Of a stretch of 64,000 nt of DNA, positions 18,529-28,560 are shown one piece after another. A program made the translations under genes and the position numbers. Below the pieces are notes generated by a model, which did no database searches, had not been told where the DNA came from, and saw only the letters and a list, made by a program, of their open reading frames with translations. This DNA is from Rhodoluna sp. Its GTDB lineage: Bacteria; Actinomycetota; Actinomycetes; Actinomycetales; Microbacteriaceae. The first letter of the stretch is position 1; each line of letters opens with the position of its first letter. The stretch is from positions 17,392 through 81,391 of the forward strand of contig NZ_JAHEIM010000009.1 of the NCBI RefSeq assembly GCF_024639375.1, given 5' to 3'.

Positions 18529-20673
18529 ATGGATTCCAATCAATTCAAGCCTCCCGTTCGCCGCTCGATGACTGATGCCGAGCTGCAGGATGCCCTTGGC
18601 AATTCGCAAGCCGATGAGGCTGGAATCTTGAAGGCCATGGAGCTGCTTGAAACCCAAGCACAGTTGCGTGACATCGAAAAGATGGAGCTTGCTGCCTGGG
18701 TTTTGCAAATGGAGCAAATTGGAACGCCTGAGGCGTTTTTGGCGGTCGAAAACGCAGCCCGTGTTTCTAAAGGGTTGGAACCACTGGAGGTCTTGCCAAC
18801 TTCGCAACCTCCGGTTGAAGACGTTGTTGCCAACCTGAATGCACTGTTTGGTGCTGTCACACCAACCGCCCCAGCTGAGCCGGTGCAACATTCAGAGCCA
18901 GTTCAATCGCAAGAACTAGAGACGCCTTCGCCATCAGAAGATCCACAGTTCAACTATGTAGACGCTGTGACTCACGAGTCGGCAGTGATTCAGCAAATTG
19001 AAGTTCCTGCTGCCTTCGAAGAATTCTTCACAGAAATCGAAAACGAAGAGGCCTCGGATGCGCCAGCACCTGTGGCCGTCGCTGCAACCGACATCGAAGC
19101 CTTTGACATGGTGATTGGTGCCGAGGAAGAACTCACAGCACTCGAGGAAGCTCTTTTTGAAGAGCCAGAGCAAGATGTTGAGGTAGTCGTCGAAGCGGAT
19201 CCATTCGTTGAATTTATTACTGGTGCAGAACCAGTGGTTGAAACCGTCGCTCTCGAATCGGCGCCAAAAATCAGCCGCCGCAGCCGTGCAATCTCACAGT
19301 TCTGGGCTTGGCTAGGGCTCACTGGTTCAGTAGTTCCGTTTCTCTTTGCCAGTTTCCTGAATGGTTTTGCGCTTTCATTTGGTCAACTTGCTTTAGCAGT
19401 AGTGCTCGGCTTAGTTGCTTCAGGCGCCGTTATCGCAATTGGAAGTCTTGCTGGCAAGCGAAGTGGCTTGCCGACCCTGATGTTGTCACGCGCTGCCTTT
19501 GGTGTTCACGGCAATCTTGCGCCGGCAATTTTTATGACTATCAACCGACTCTTCTGGACTGCAGCGCTGATTGGCATGGGGCTTTCTTTGGCCTTTCCAA
19601 GTTCACTGCAGTTCGATGCAATCAGCACGGTGACATCTGGCGCACACCTGATTCTGGCAATAGTTGCAGTTCTGCTTATCGCAGCAGTAACGCTGGCAAT
19701 CTTTGGCGGTCGTGTGCTTTATCGAGCGCAACAGATTTCAGGCCTGATTGGTTTGATTGCAGTGGTTGCCTGGCTCTCAGTCATGGCGCCAACAATTTCG
19801 ACGACCAAGATATTGCAAACAGCTGACGGAAGTTGGCTCGCCACATTTGCGGTTGCTGTTCTAACTTTTAGCTTCTTCGGTTTGGTGTGGTCGTCGGCGA
19901 GCGCAGACTTCGCTCGCAAACTGCATGTTTCGGTTCGTGGCATTCGAGTAATCGCTTGGGGGCTGCTGGCTCTGGTTGTGGTGCCAGCCGTAATCATTTT
20001 GGCCTCGTTGACGGTTCTTCGAGGTTGGGGTGGCCCTGGAGGTTTACCTGCTTGGTTGGCAACCGTTTTGGCAGTTGCGGCTGTGACATCAGCAATTGTT
20101 TGGCTTGGAATGTCGTTCTACTCGTCAAATCTCAGCCTGCACTCAATCGGTCTGAAGTTGCGACCAACCATTGCGCAACCATTGCTGGGTTTGCTCTTGG
20201 GCTCCGCAGCGGTATTTGCCTTCATGCATCTGCAGGTTTCGGGTTTCTGGTTCAACCTGCACGGTTATGCATTGGTTCTTGCTGTACCAGCTGCCGCTTG
20301 GACTGGCATATTCGTTTCTGACATTTTGATTCGTCGAATCGCATATCACGAGATCTCGCTGAGCCGCGGTTACGGTTTCTATAAGTCGGTCAACTGGTTC
20401 AATCTCTCTGGTTGGGTAGTTGCATCGGTGATTGGACTAGGCCTCACTTATTCAGAACTTACAGAATTCCAAACACTTGGATTCATCGCCGAGCAATTAG
20501 TGAATCAAGAATTCTGGCGTCAGTCTTCTTTTGGAATTGTGATTGCGTTCGCAATTGGATTGCTGGTTCCGGTTGCAATTGGCATTCCTAGAATCAAGCG
20601 TCAAGAAGCTGAAGTGCTCACCATTGAGGCTCGTCGCAACGACCTTAAAGACGTTCTTGGCTTGGTCGACTAA
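18529..20673 (+). CDS. NCS1-like cytosine/purine permease family protein with long acidic N-terminal extension
   Basis: Residues from ~270 onward form multiple TM segments with NCS1-like motifs (GQLALAVVLGLVASGAVIAIGSLAGKRSGLPTLMLSRAAFGVHGN); first ~250 aa soluble, Glu/Pro-rich. TTG at 18523 is an alternative start. Confidence 0.7.
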   Translation: MDSNQFKPPVRRSMTDAELQDALGNSQADEAGILKAMELLETQAQLRDIEKMELAAWVLQMEQIGTPEAFLAVENAARVSKGLEPLEVLPTSQPPVEDVVANLNALFGAVTPTAPAEPVQHSEPVQSQELETPSPSEDPQFNYVDAVTHESAVIQQIEVPAAFEEFFTEIENEEASDAPAPVAVAATDIEAFDMVIGAEEELTALEEALFEEPEQDVEVVVEADPFVEFITGAEPVVETVALESAPKISRRSRAISQFWAWLGLTGSVVPFLFASFLNGFALSFGQLALAVVLGLVASGAVIAIGSLAGKRSGLPTLMLSRAAFGVHGNLAPAIFMTINRLFWTAALIGMGLSLAFPSSLQFDAISTVTSGAHLILAIVAVLLIAAVTLAIFGGRVLYRAQQISGLIGLIAVVAWLSVMAPTISTTKILQTADGSWLATFAVAVLTFSFFGLVWSSASADFARKLHVSVRGIRVIAWGLLALVVVPAVIILASLTVLRGWGGPGGLPAWLATVLAVAAVTSAIVWLGMSFYSSNLSLHSIGLKLRPTIAQPLLGLLLGSAAVFAFMHLQVSGFWFNLHGYALVLAVPAAAWTGIFVSDILIRRIAYHEISLSRGYGFYKSVNWFNLSGWVVASVIGLGLTYSELTEFQTLGFIAEQLVNQEFWRQSSFGIVIAFAIGLLVPVAIGIPRIKRQEAEVLTIEARRNDLKDVLGLVD

Positions 20674-21494
20674 TGTCGGTTGAACTTTCGCAACTAATAG
20701 CTTCGTTTGAAAAGGCCTGGCCGATTGAATTAGCTGAAACTTGGGATGCGCCCGGCTTGATTGCTGGTTCTGCTAACCAGCGTGTAGCACGTGTATTGCT
20801 AACGGTAGATGTGACTGCCGAGATTTTGGCCGAGGCGCAAGACGGTGCCTTCGATTTGATTCTGGCTCATCACCCGTATTTGATGCGAGGCATAACAACC
20901 GTTAACGAACAAACTGCCAAGGGTGCCCTGTTGGCTTCAGCTGCTAGGTCCAACACGGCAATTTATGCGGCACATACCAATGCTGATGTTGTGTCTGATG
21001 GCGTATCGGCGGCCCTCGCAGCAGCAATCGGAATTACGACCGCAAGACCGCTCGTTGCAAGCACAGATCAATCAATTGGCCACGGCCGCATTGGCGATTT
21101 GGCGGCACCAATGACTCTCGGTGACTTCGCTCGTCAGGTGGCTAATGTCTTGCCTTCTACCGCAACTGGTGTGCGTGTTGCTGGTGAATACGACCAGATT
21201 GTTTCGTGCATTGCACTGTGTGGTGGTGCTGGAGACTCGTTCATTGCCGATGCAATCGCAAGCGGTGCTGACGTGTATCTATCTTCAGACTTGCGTCATC
21301 ACCCGGCTCAAGATGCTCGCGAACATGCTCAGTTGCATAATTCCAAACCAGCGCTGGTTGACGTTTCGCACTGGGCAGGAGAGTGGATGTGGCTTGAAGT
21401 AGCTGCAGCGCGCCTCGCCAAGGAATTTTCTGAAGTACAGTTCGTAGTTAGCCACATCAGAACTGATCCGTGGGATTTTGTAGTCACCCAATAA
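20673..21494 (+). CDS. Nif3-like dinuclear metal center protein
   Basis: WDAPGLIAGSANQRVARVLLTVDVTAEILAEA, LILAHHPYLMRGI, YAAHTNADV, DVSHWAGEWMW. Confidence 0.92.
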   Translation: MSVELSQLIASFEKAWPIELAETWDAPGLIAGSANQRVARVLLTVDVTAEILAEAQDGAFDLILAHHPYLMRGITTVNEQTAKGALLASAARSNTAIYAAHTNADVVSDGVSAALAAAIGITTARPLVASTDQSIGHGRIGDLAAPMTLGDFARQVANVLPSTATGVRVAGEYDQIVSCIALCGGAGDSFIADAIASGADVYLSSDLRHHPAQDAREHAQLHNSKPALVDVSHWAGEWMWLEVAAARLAKEFSEVQFVVSHIRTDPWDFVVTQ

Positions 21495-21516
21495 CTCAAC
21501 ATCAAGAAGGCAACAC

Positions 21517-22230
21517 ATGAAGGCATCAGAAAACCAGCAAGCAGGCTTACTGTCTCTAGGCAACCTTGATGCGGAGATCTCACGTGCGAAATCTACGCTC
21601 ACTGAGCTCACCAGCGGTAAGTCGACAAAAGATATGCGCGAACTTAATCTAAAACTTGCTGGTGAACTGATTGAAGCCCGAAACCAACTTGACTCAGTTG
21701 AACTTGAGCTCAAGCGTGCCGAAACAGATTTGCAAACCGTTGAGCAGCGAATCGAGAAAGACAATGCACGCCTAAGCACCACCTCAAACAGCAAGGATGC
21801 CCAAGGCATTCAATCGGAGTTGGCAACACTCACCAAGCGCAAGTCGGAACTTGAAGACATGGAGCTTGCCATTCTTGAAAAGAAGGATGAAGTGGCTGCG
21901 GTATTCGCCGAAGTGCAGGCACGCAAAACTTTGAACGAGAACGAACTTCGTGAAGCCGAGGCAAAGATTGAGGCTGAAGTTCTTAAGCAGCGTTCAGGCC
22001 TAGATCTCATGGTGCAACAGCGGGCTCAGCAATCAACCCAATTGCCTGTTGAACTGCTAGAGCTCTATGAAAAGAAGGCAGCTAGAGGAATTGCAATTGG
22101 GCGACTTATCGGTCGCGAATGCGGAGCGTGTCGAATTTCTTTGGGAGCCACGGCATACGCAGAGATTCAGGCCTTACCCAGCGACGACATCGCTACTTGC
22201 CCAGATTGCCAAGCGATTTTGGTTCGATGA
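21517..22230 (+). CDS. Zinc-ribbon coiled-coil protein (C4-type, CT398-like)
   Basis: Long coiled coil, then RECGACRISLGATAYAEIQALPSDDIATCPDCQAILVR. Confidence 0.88.
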   Translation: MKASENQQAGLLSLGNLDAEISRAKSTLTELTSGKSTKDMRELNLKLAGELIEARNQLDSVELELKRAETDLQTVEQRIEKDNARLSTTSNSKDAQGIQSELATLTKRKSELEDMELAILEKKDEVAAVFAEVQARKTLNENELREAEAKIEAEVLKQRSGLDLMVQQRAQQSTQLPVELLELYEKKAARGIAIGRLIGRECGACRISLGATAYAEIQALPSDDIATCPDCQAILVR

Positions 22231-23384
22231 GTCTGCCGCAAAATCTAATCATCGAAGCCGATGGCGGCTCGCGTGGTAACCCCGGACCTGCCGGAAGTGG
22301 CGCGGTTGTAATTGATGCGGACACCGGTCTGGTTATCGCTGAAATCGCAAGATTCATCGGTGTTGCTACGAACAATGTGGCTGAGTATGTTGCATTGCAA
22401 GCAGGTCTTGAAGCTGCCTTTGCAATAAATGCCGAAGCGCGAGTTCTAGTGCGCATGGATTCAAAACTTGTCATCGAACAGATGAGTGGCGGCTGGAAAA
22501 TCAAACATCCCGACATGATTCAACTTGGTGCACAGGTTCAAAAACTGGTCGCTGGCAAAGTCGTGCGCTGGATGTGGATTCCTCGCGAAGATAACAGCAA
22601 GGCTGATGCGCTCGCTAACAAGGCGATGGATGACCGCGCTGATTCTTCAACGGTTCCTAGAAATTCGAAACCAAAGTCTGGTGTTGCCGAATTCAATCAC
22701 GAATTGCCCAGCTCGGTACGAGCTCCCGGGGGAGTCACTGAGCCACTGACAACAATTGTTTTAGTTCGCCACGGCCGCACTCACCTAACCGAATCAAAAA
22801 GAATTTCGGGCCGCGGGGGAGAGAACCCACAGCTTTCTGCGCTTGGCCGTGAGGATGCAACTGCCGCTGCAAATGCACTGTCACAGTTTGGTCAAACCGG
22901 ATCGTGGGCGCACTTGAAGCCTATTGATGCGATAGTTGCCTCGCCCGTAGCTCGCACTCATGAAACAGCAAACATTATTGGCGCAAAACTCGGCTTAGAC
23001 GTGGCCACAAATGAAAACATCGCCGAGATTTCTTTTGGCGACTGGGATGGTCACACCAACGAAGAGGTCTTCGAATTGTGGCCGGAACAATTTGCCGCCT
23101 GGCAAGGCTCGTGGACCGTGGCGCCGCCCGCTGGAGAGTCGCTAGAGGAATTCGATGCGCGCATTCTTGAAGGGCTTGCTTCAATTCAGAAGCTGCATGC
23201 CGGCAAAACTGTGGCCGTGGTGAGCCACGTGATGCCCATCCGCGGATTTGTTCGTGCCGCTATGGATGCCGGAATCGCAGCTTATTGGCGCCCAAGCATT
23301 GCACCTTGCTCAATCACGGTCTTGCGTTTCTGGGGTAATCAGGCCGCTGAAGTGCTCTGCGTGAACGCCACAAGCCACCTATAG
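22227..23384 (+). CDS. Bifunctional RNase H / histidine (acid) phosphatase
   Basis: Start ATG at 22227 overlaps the previous stop (ATGA). IIEADGGSRGNPGPAGSGAVV (RNase H) plus IVLVRHGRTHLTESKRISG (phosphoglycerate mutase-like). Confidence 0.92.
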   Translation: MSLPQNLIIEADGGSRGNPGPAGSGAVVIDADTGLVIAEIARFIGVATNNVAEYVALQAGLEAAFAINAEARVLVRMDSKLVIEQMSGGWKIKHPDMIQLGAQVQKLVAGKVVRWMWIPREDNSKADALANKAMDDRADSSTVPRNSKPKSGVAEFNHELPSSVRAPGGVTEPLTTIVLVRHGRTHLTESKRISGRGGENPQLSALGREDATAAANALSQFGQTGSWAHLKPIDAIVASPVARTHETANIIGAKLGLDVATNENIAEISFGDWDGHTNEEVFELWPEQFAAWQGSWTVAPPAGESLEEFDARILEGLASIQKLHAGKTVAVVSHVMPIRGFVRAAMDAGIAAYWRPSIAPCSITVLRFWGNQAAEVLCVNATSHL

Positions 23385-23424
23385 GGCTTAGCAAGTTTGA
23401 CAAAGCCCAAGTAGTCTTGAACGC

Positions 23425-23772
23425 GGATGGGTCGGCAAGGCGATCGCGATGGCAACATCGAGGAACGTCCGGGCTCCATAGAGCAAGACGGTGGCTAACA
23501 GCCACCCGGGGTAACCCGCGAGAAAGTGCAACAGAAAGTAAACCGCCGCGCAAGCGGTAAGGGTGAAACGGTGGTGTAAGAGACCACCAGCGGTGCGTGT
23601 GAGCGTGCCGGCTAGGTAAACCTCGTTTGGAGCAAGGTCAGACAGGAAGCGCATAGAGCTGCTCGCTCTAGTTTTCGGGTAGGCCGCTTGAGGGCATTGG
23701 CAACGATGCTCCTAGATAGATGATCGTCACCTAGAAATAGGAACAGAACCCGGCGTAATAGCCGGCCCATCC
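23425..23772 (+). ncRNA. rnpB: RNase P RNA, bacterial type A
   Basis: P1 ggatgggtcggc/gccggcccatcc; conserved gaggaacgtccgggctcc, agaaagtgcaacagaaagtaaaccgcc, agatagatgatcgtc, acagaacccggcgtaatagccgg. Confidence 0.93.
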
Positions 23773-23774
23773 AC

Positions 23775-24533
23775 TTAATCTGTTGAGTTTTTATAGGCCA
23801 GAGCAGCAGCTCCCAAGATGCCTGCGTTATTGCGCTTTAGTGCCGGAACAATCTCTGCGCCAAGTTTTAGCTTGGGCAAGAAGTTTTCGTGTTCTTTAGA
23901 AACTCCGCCGCCAACCACGATCAAATCCGGGCTGAATAGTCTGTCCAGGGTGCCGTAGTACTTCTGCAAGCGGGCGGCCCAGTCATCCCACGAAAGTTTT
24001 TCACGTTCTTTTGCCGCAAAAGATGCTTGAGTTTCGTAGTCGACGCCATCGATTTCAAGGTGACCCAGTTCCGCGTTCGGCACAAGTTCACCATTGATAA
24101 ACAGGGCGGTACCAATTCCGGTTCCCAAGGTAGTCATGATGACTAGGCCATTGCGTTTTTTGGCAGCGCCGAATTTAACTTCGGCAACTCCGGCTGCATC
24201 TGCATCGTTGATCACGTGCACATGACGGTTCAGAGCTCTTGTAAAAAGTTCGTCGGCGTTCAGGCCGATCCAGTCTTTGGATACGTTTGCCGCGGATTGG
24301 GTGTAGCCATGCTTCACGATTGCTGGAAAGCAGATGCCAACCGGCATGCTTGCTCGAGTCGCTGGCAAGTCGGCAACGATGTTTCGCACAACTTCAGCAA
24401 TATCGGCGGGCTTGCCGCCCTTCGGTGTTTCAAAACGAACACGCTCACCGATCAAAACACCGTTTTTCACATCGACCAGGGCGCCCTTGATTCCGGTGCC
24501 GCCAATGTCGATTCCAATTGCTTTTCTAGCCAT
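23775..24533 (-). CDS. ppgK: Polyphosphate glucokinase
   Basis: MARKAIGIDIGGTGIKGALVDVKNGVL (ROK), ELGHLEIDGVDYETQAS. Confidence 0.92.
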   Translation of the reverse strand: MARKAIGIDIGGTGIKGALVDVKNGVLIGERVRFETPKGGKPADIAEVVRNIVADLPATRASMPVGICFPAIVKHGYTQSAANVSKDWIGLNADELFTRALNRHVHVINDADAAGVAEVKFGAAKKRNGLVIMTTLGTGIGTALFINGELVPNAELGHLEIDGVDYETQASFAAKEREKLSWDDWAARLQKYYGTLDRLFSPDLIVVGGGVSKEHENFLPKLKLGAEIVPALKRNNAGILGAAALAYKNSTD

Positions 24534-24546
24534 TTCTTACTTTCTT

Positions 24547-25416
24547 TTAGGGCAGAGTCAGAATCTCTGGCCCGTTATCGGTGATTGCGATTGTGTGTTC
24601 AAACTGCGCGGTAATGCTCTTATCTTTGGTCACGATGGTCCACTGGTCTCTCCACATGTTCCATTCGTGCGTGCCCAGGGTCAACATCGGTTCGATCGTG
24701 AAAACCATGCCCACTTTGATTTCGTCTGCATAGGCAGGAGCGCTGTCGTAGTGGGGAATGACCAATCCTGAGTGAAAAGCTTCGCCAACGCCGTGACCCG
24801 TGAAATCGCGAACCACACCGTAGTCAAAACGTTTGGCATAAGTTTCGATAGCTCGACCAATCACATTTACCTGGCGACCAGGCAACGCCGCATTGATTCC
24901 GCGCATCATTGCTTCGTGTGTTCTTTCCACCAGGTTGCGAATATCAGGGGCAACCTCACCGACCATAAATGTTTGATTACTGTCACCGTGGTAGCCATCT
25001 TTGAATGCCGTGATGTCGATGTTTACGATGTCGCCTTCTTGCAACACGGTGTCATCTGGAATCCCGTGGCAAATCACTTCGTTGATTGACGAGCAGAGTG
25101 ATTTTGGAAAGCCTCGATATCCGAGAGTTGAGGGATAAGCGTCATTAGCGATCAAGAACTCGTGACCAATGCGATCTAGTTCGTCGGTGGTGATACCTGG
25201 CTTCGCGTGTGAACCAACAAGTTCGATGGCTTGGGCAGCAATTTTGCCCGATGCTCTAATTTTGGCTATTTGATCGGCTGTCTTAACATCGCTACCGGTA
25301 AACTTTGCTGGCCCAGTTTTGCCAACATATTCTGGCCTTGCAATGTGCCCAGGAACCGCTCGAAGTGGGCTGACTTTGCCTTGGGTAAGGAAGCCGGTTT
25401 TAGGGTCGCGGGGCAT
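24547..25416 (-). CDS. map: Methionine aminopeptidase type I
   Basis: [61 protein letters not shown]. Confidence 0.95.
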   Translation of the reverse strand: MPRDPKTGFLTQGKVSPLRAVPGHIARPEYVGKTGPAKFTGSDVKTADQIAKIRASGKIAAQAIELVGSHAKPGITTDELDRIGHEFLIANDAYPSTLGYRGFPKSLCSSINEVICHGIPDDTVLQEGDIVNIDITAFKDGYHGDSNQTFMVGEVAPDIRNLVERTHEAMMRGINAALPGRQVNVIGRAIETYAKRFDYGVVRDFTGHGVGEAFHSGLVIPHYDSAPAYADEIKVGMVFTIEPMLTLGTHEWNMWRDQWTIVTKDKSITAQFEHTIAITDNGPEILTLP

Positions 25417-25470
25417 GACTCCAGTCTATTTTGCGCTTGGCTTTATGCTTCTAGGTGAAAGCGGTGTCGC

Positions 25471-25668
25471 ATGAGAAGTAGTTATTCCGAGCAAGAAGAG
25501 AAGCCAGAGTTCTGGTTCAACCTTCAGACCAATCAGGTCGAAGTGGGTAAGCAGTCGGCTGCGAGCCATCGCATGGGTCCTTATGGCACCCGTGAAGAGG
25601 CAGAGCACGCATTGGCCAAGGCTGCCGAAAGAGCAGCAAAATGGCGCGAGGACGAAGCTCGGGATTAG
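25471..25668 (+). CDS. Small SPOR-like conserved actinobacterial protein
   Basis: FWFNLQTNQVEVGKQSAASHRMGPYGTREEAEHALAKAAERAAKW; 65 aa, typical neighbour of map/panB. Confidence 0.75.
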   Translation: MRSSYSEQEEKPEFWFNLQTNQVEVGKQSAASHRMGPYGTREEAEHALAKAAERAAKWREDEARD

Positions 25669-26477
25669 CCTTCGAAAGAGTGCTCGGCAGTAGGGAACTC
25701 TTTTGTTGAAACTTCGCGTTTGTATTCTTTCGCAGCGGTGGCGAGGTTCTCGCGAATGTTTGCAAAGCGCTTCACAAATTTGCGCGGCTTTTGACTGCTG
25801 AGCCCAGCAAAGTCGGTCCAAACCAAAATCTGCCCATCGGTTCCGTTGCCAGCTCCGATTCCGATCGTCGGGATTGTTAGTTGCTTAGAAATTTGAGTGG
25901 CTAAATCTGCCGGAACCATTTCGAACACAACTGCAAAGGCCCCAGCGGCTTCAACGGCAAGAGCATCAGCAATCAAACTTTCGGCTGATTCACCGCGGCC
26001 TTGAATTTTGAAACCACCAAGTGCGTTGACGCTCTGTGGTGTGAAGCCCAAGTGGCCCATGACAGGAATGCCAGCCTCGGTGAGAGCTTTTATTTGCGCT
26101 GACACGCGCGCACCACCCTCAAGCTTTACTGCTGCTGCACCAGTCTTCTTGATGAGTTCAACGGCATTTTGAATCGCGTCAGAAACGCCACCTTCATAGC
26201 TGCCGAATGGCATGTCAATCACAACTAGCGCGCGCTTAGCGGCACTTGCCACGGCGCGCCCGAATGGGATCATTTCAGCCACTGTGATTGGCAGGGTAGT
26301 GGTGTAGCCCAGCACGTTATCGGCGGCTGAGTCTCCAACTAGCAAAACATCAATGCCAACCTCATCGAAGATGCCGGCGGTTAGGTGGTCATAGCTGGTT
26401 AGGCAGGTGAACTTTTCGCCTGCGTCTTTAAATTCTTTGAGGCTGGTGGTTCTTACCCGCTTGGGCGTGGTTGTCAT
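25665..26477 (-). CDS. panB: 3-methyl-2-oxobutanoate hydroxymethyltransferase
   Basis: LTSYDHLTAGIFDEVGIDVLLVGDSAADNVLGYTTTLPITVAEM, GHLGFTPQSVNALGGFKIQGR. Confidence 0.95.
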   Translation of the reverse strand: MTTTPKRVRTTSLKEFKDAGEKFTCLTSYDHLTAGIFDEVGIDVLLVGDSAADNVLGYTTTLPITVAEMIPFGRAVASAAKRALVVIDMPFGSYEGGVSDAIQNAVELIKKTGAAAVKLEGGARVSAQIKALTEAGIPVMGHLGFTPQSVNALGGFKIQGRGESAESLIADALAVEAAGAFAVVFEMVPADLATQISKQLTIPTIGIGAGNGTDGQILVWTDFAGLSSQKPRKFVKRFANIRENLATAAKEYKREVSTKEFPTAEHSFEG

Positions 26478-26866
26478 TAGCTGCGCTTCCAGGCATCAAC
26501 TTCGATTTCGACCAGCATCTTTGGATTGATGAATTTAACGCCGGCCAAAATTGTCAGCGCAGGTCGAATTTCGCTGAACACTTCACCGTGGGCTTTTCCC
26601 GCGGCATCCATATCATCTGGGTTGGTTAGGTAAACGCGGGTGCGCACCACATCGGCAACTGTGTAGTCAACCTGAGCAAGCGCGGCAGCAATTACCTCAA
26701 GGGCAACCTTGGTTTGCCCATAGGCATCGCCTTCATGTTGCAGTTGACCATCGACGGTTGCGGTTGTGCCTGATACGTGCACGTAATCTCCGGCAACTAC
26801 TGCGCGAGAGTATCCCAAAACGCCTTCCCAAGGGCCTCCGCTTGAAATCAATTTGTCTGCTGCCAT
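26477..26866 (-). CDS. RidA (YjgF/YER057c/UK114) family protein
   Basis: YSRAVVAGDYVHVSGTTA...QTKVALEVIAAALAQVDYTVADVVRTRVYLTNPDD. Start MAADKLISSGGPWEG at 26866. Confidence 0.9.
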   Translation of the reverse strand: MAADKLISSGGPWEGVLGYSRAVVAGDYVHVSGTTATVDGQLQHEGDAYGQTKVALEVIAAALAQVDYTVADVVRTRVYLTNPDDMDAAGKAHGEVFSEIRPALTILAGVKFINPKMLVEIEVDAWKRS

Positions 26867-26874
26867 TTGCTTAC

Positions 26875-28521
26875 CTATCTCTTGTATCCATTTGTGATTG
26901 GCATACGGCGATCTCTGCCATATGCCATGCCTGTGATCTTTGGGCCGATTGCTCCTTGGCGACGCTTCCATTCCGAGATCGAAACAAGGTGAATGATTCG
27001 ATCTACGGTAGCTGCATCAAAACCTTGCGCAATAATTTCTTCTCTGCTCAAGCGTTTTTCAATGTAGGCGTCAAGCAAGTCGTCGAGCAATTCATAATCG
27101 GGCAAACTGTCTTGATCGGTTTGATCAGGGCGAAGTTCTGCCGAAGGCGGTTTGCTAATTGAATTCTCAGGAATCGGCGCAACCAAACCCAAATCTGTGG
27201 CTTGGGCATTGCGCCACTTTGCGAGTTCCCAGACCAATGTTTTTTCAACATCTTTGATTGGAGCAAAACCACCAACGGAGTCGCCGTAGATTGTGCTGTA
27301 GCCAACGGCAAGTTCGGTTTTATTTCCGGTGGTCAAAGTGAGATGGCCTTCCGCGTTGCTGAGACCCATCAGAATGGCGCCTCGCATGCGTGCCTGAAGG
27401 TTTTCCGCGGCCAGTCCATCGAAGCCGAGTTGTGTTTCAAAGGCGCTGACCATAGCTTCAATCGGTTCGGTGCGGAGGTGAACTCCGAGGCGCTCCGCTA
27501 GGTCATCTGCATCAGAACGCGAATGATCCGAGGAATACCTACTTGGCATCGAAACGCCAAAAACATTTTCTGCACCAATTGCATCGGCTGCGATCGTGGC
27601 GCATACTGCCGAGTCAATTCCGCCGCTAAGTCCCAAGACCACACTCTTGAAACCATTTTTCGAAACATAGTCTCGCAAGCCAAGCACCAGAGCACTCCAT
27701 ACTTGGCCCTCAAGCTGCTCCTTGCTGGCTTGGTTGGCTGAACGACATTCGGTCTTCGAATCGATGTCTACCAACGCAACATCGCTAGCAAATTGCGCAG
27801 CTCGAGCGATGGTCTCACCTTCGGCATTCACAAAAATGCTGTCGCCATCGAAGACCAGGTCGTCTTGACCACCTACCAGGTTCACGTAGGCGACCGCACA
27901 GTTATTTGATTTGGCAAGGTTCTGAACGAGCTCGGCACGTTTGTCGGTTTTATCTACTTCAAATGGTGAACCGTTGAGCACCAAACACACATCTGCATTG
28001 CTGGTCTGCAATTGGGCAACTGGCCCACCTGATTGCCAGATGTCTTCACAAATTAGAGTGGCAAATTTAATGCCTTCGAATTCAAAAGTGAGTAGGTCCT
28101 TGCCGGGCACAAAAATTCGATACTCATCAAACACTGAGTAGTTAGGCAGGTGATGCTTGGCATAGCGACCAATCACCTTGCCGCCCAAAAGCACCGAGGC
28201 GCTGTTCTGAGCGATTGCCCAGGCTTTTGATTGGTCTTCGATTAGCGATGGGTGCCCAATAATTACCGCAACATGGCCCAGATTATTAGCCAGCAAATCT
28301 GCGGCGAGCCTGTGAACTGCGGTTTCGGCCTCGGCTACAAACGATTTTCTAGTGGCAAGGTCTTCAATCGGGTATCCGGTGGCGACCATCTCGCCAAACA
28401 AAACCATATTTGCGCCCGATTTTGCGGCGTCAATTACCACGTTGAGGCAATCGGCTAAATTGCCATCAATATTGCCAACCAACGGGTTTGTCTGCGCGAG
28501 TGCTAAGCGAACTTTAGCCAT
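26875..28521 (-). CDS. nadE: Glutamine-dependent NAD+ synthetase
   Basis: N-terminal nitrilase domain MAKVRLALAQTNPLVGNIDGN..., C-terminal GLSGGIDSAVCATIAADAIG. ORF-track start is too far upstream; ATG at 28527 also possible. Confidence 0.94.
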   Translation of the reverse strand: MAKVRLALAQTNPLVGNIDGNLADCLNVVIDAAKSGANMVLFGEMVATGYPIEDLATRKSFVAEAETAVHRLAADLLANNLGHVAVIIGHPSLIEDQSKAWAIAQNSASVLLGGKVIGRYAKHHLPNYSVFDEYRIFVPGKDLLTFEFEGIKFATLICEDIWQSGGPVAQLQTSNADVCLVLNGSPFEVDKTDKRAELVQNLAKSNNCAVAYVNLVGGQDDLVFDGDSIFVNAEGETIARAAQFASDVALVDIDSKTECRSANQASKEQLEGQVWSALVLGLRDYVSKNGFKSVVLGLSGGIDSAVCATIAADAIGAENVFGVSMPSRYSSDHSRSDADDLAERLGVHLRTEPIEAMVSAFETQLGFDGLAAENLQARMRGAILMGLSNAEGHLTLTTGNKTELAVGYSTIYGDSVGGFAPIKDVEKTLVWELAKWRNAQATDLGLVAPIPENSISKPPSAELRPDQTDQDSLPDYELLDDLLDAYIEKRLSREEIIAQGFDAATVDRIIHLVSISEWKRRQGAIGPKITGMAYGRDRRMPITNGYKR

Positions 28522-28560
28522 AACCATTAGCCTAGTAGCAGCACGAGAGAGGGTTTCCCC

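Noticed and set aside
23390-23425. Consensus promoter for rnpB
   Set aside because: TTGACA at 23397 and TAGTCT at 23412 are only 9 bp apart, incompatible with a normal spacer.
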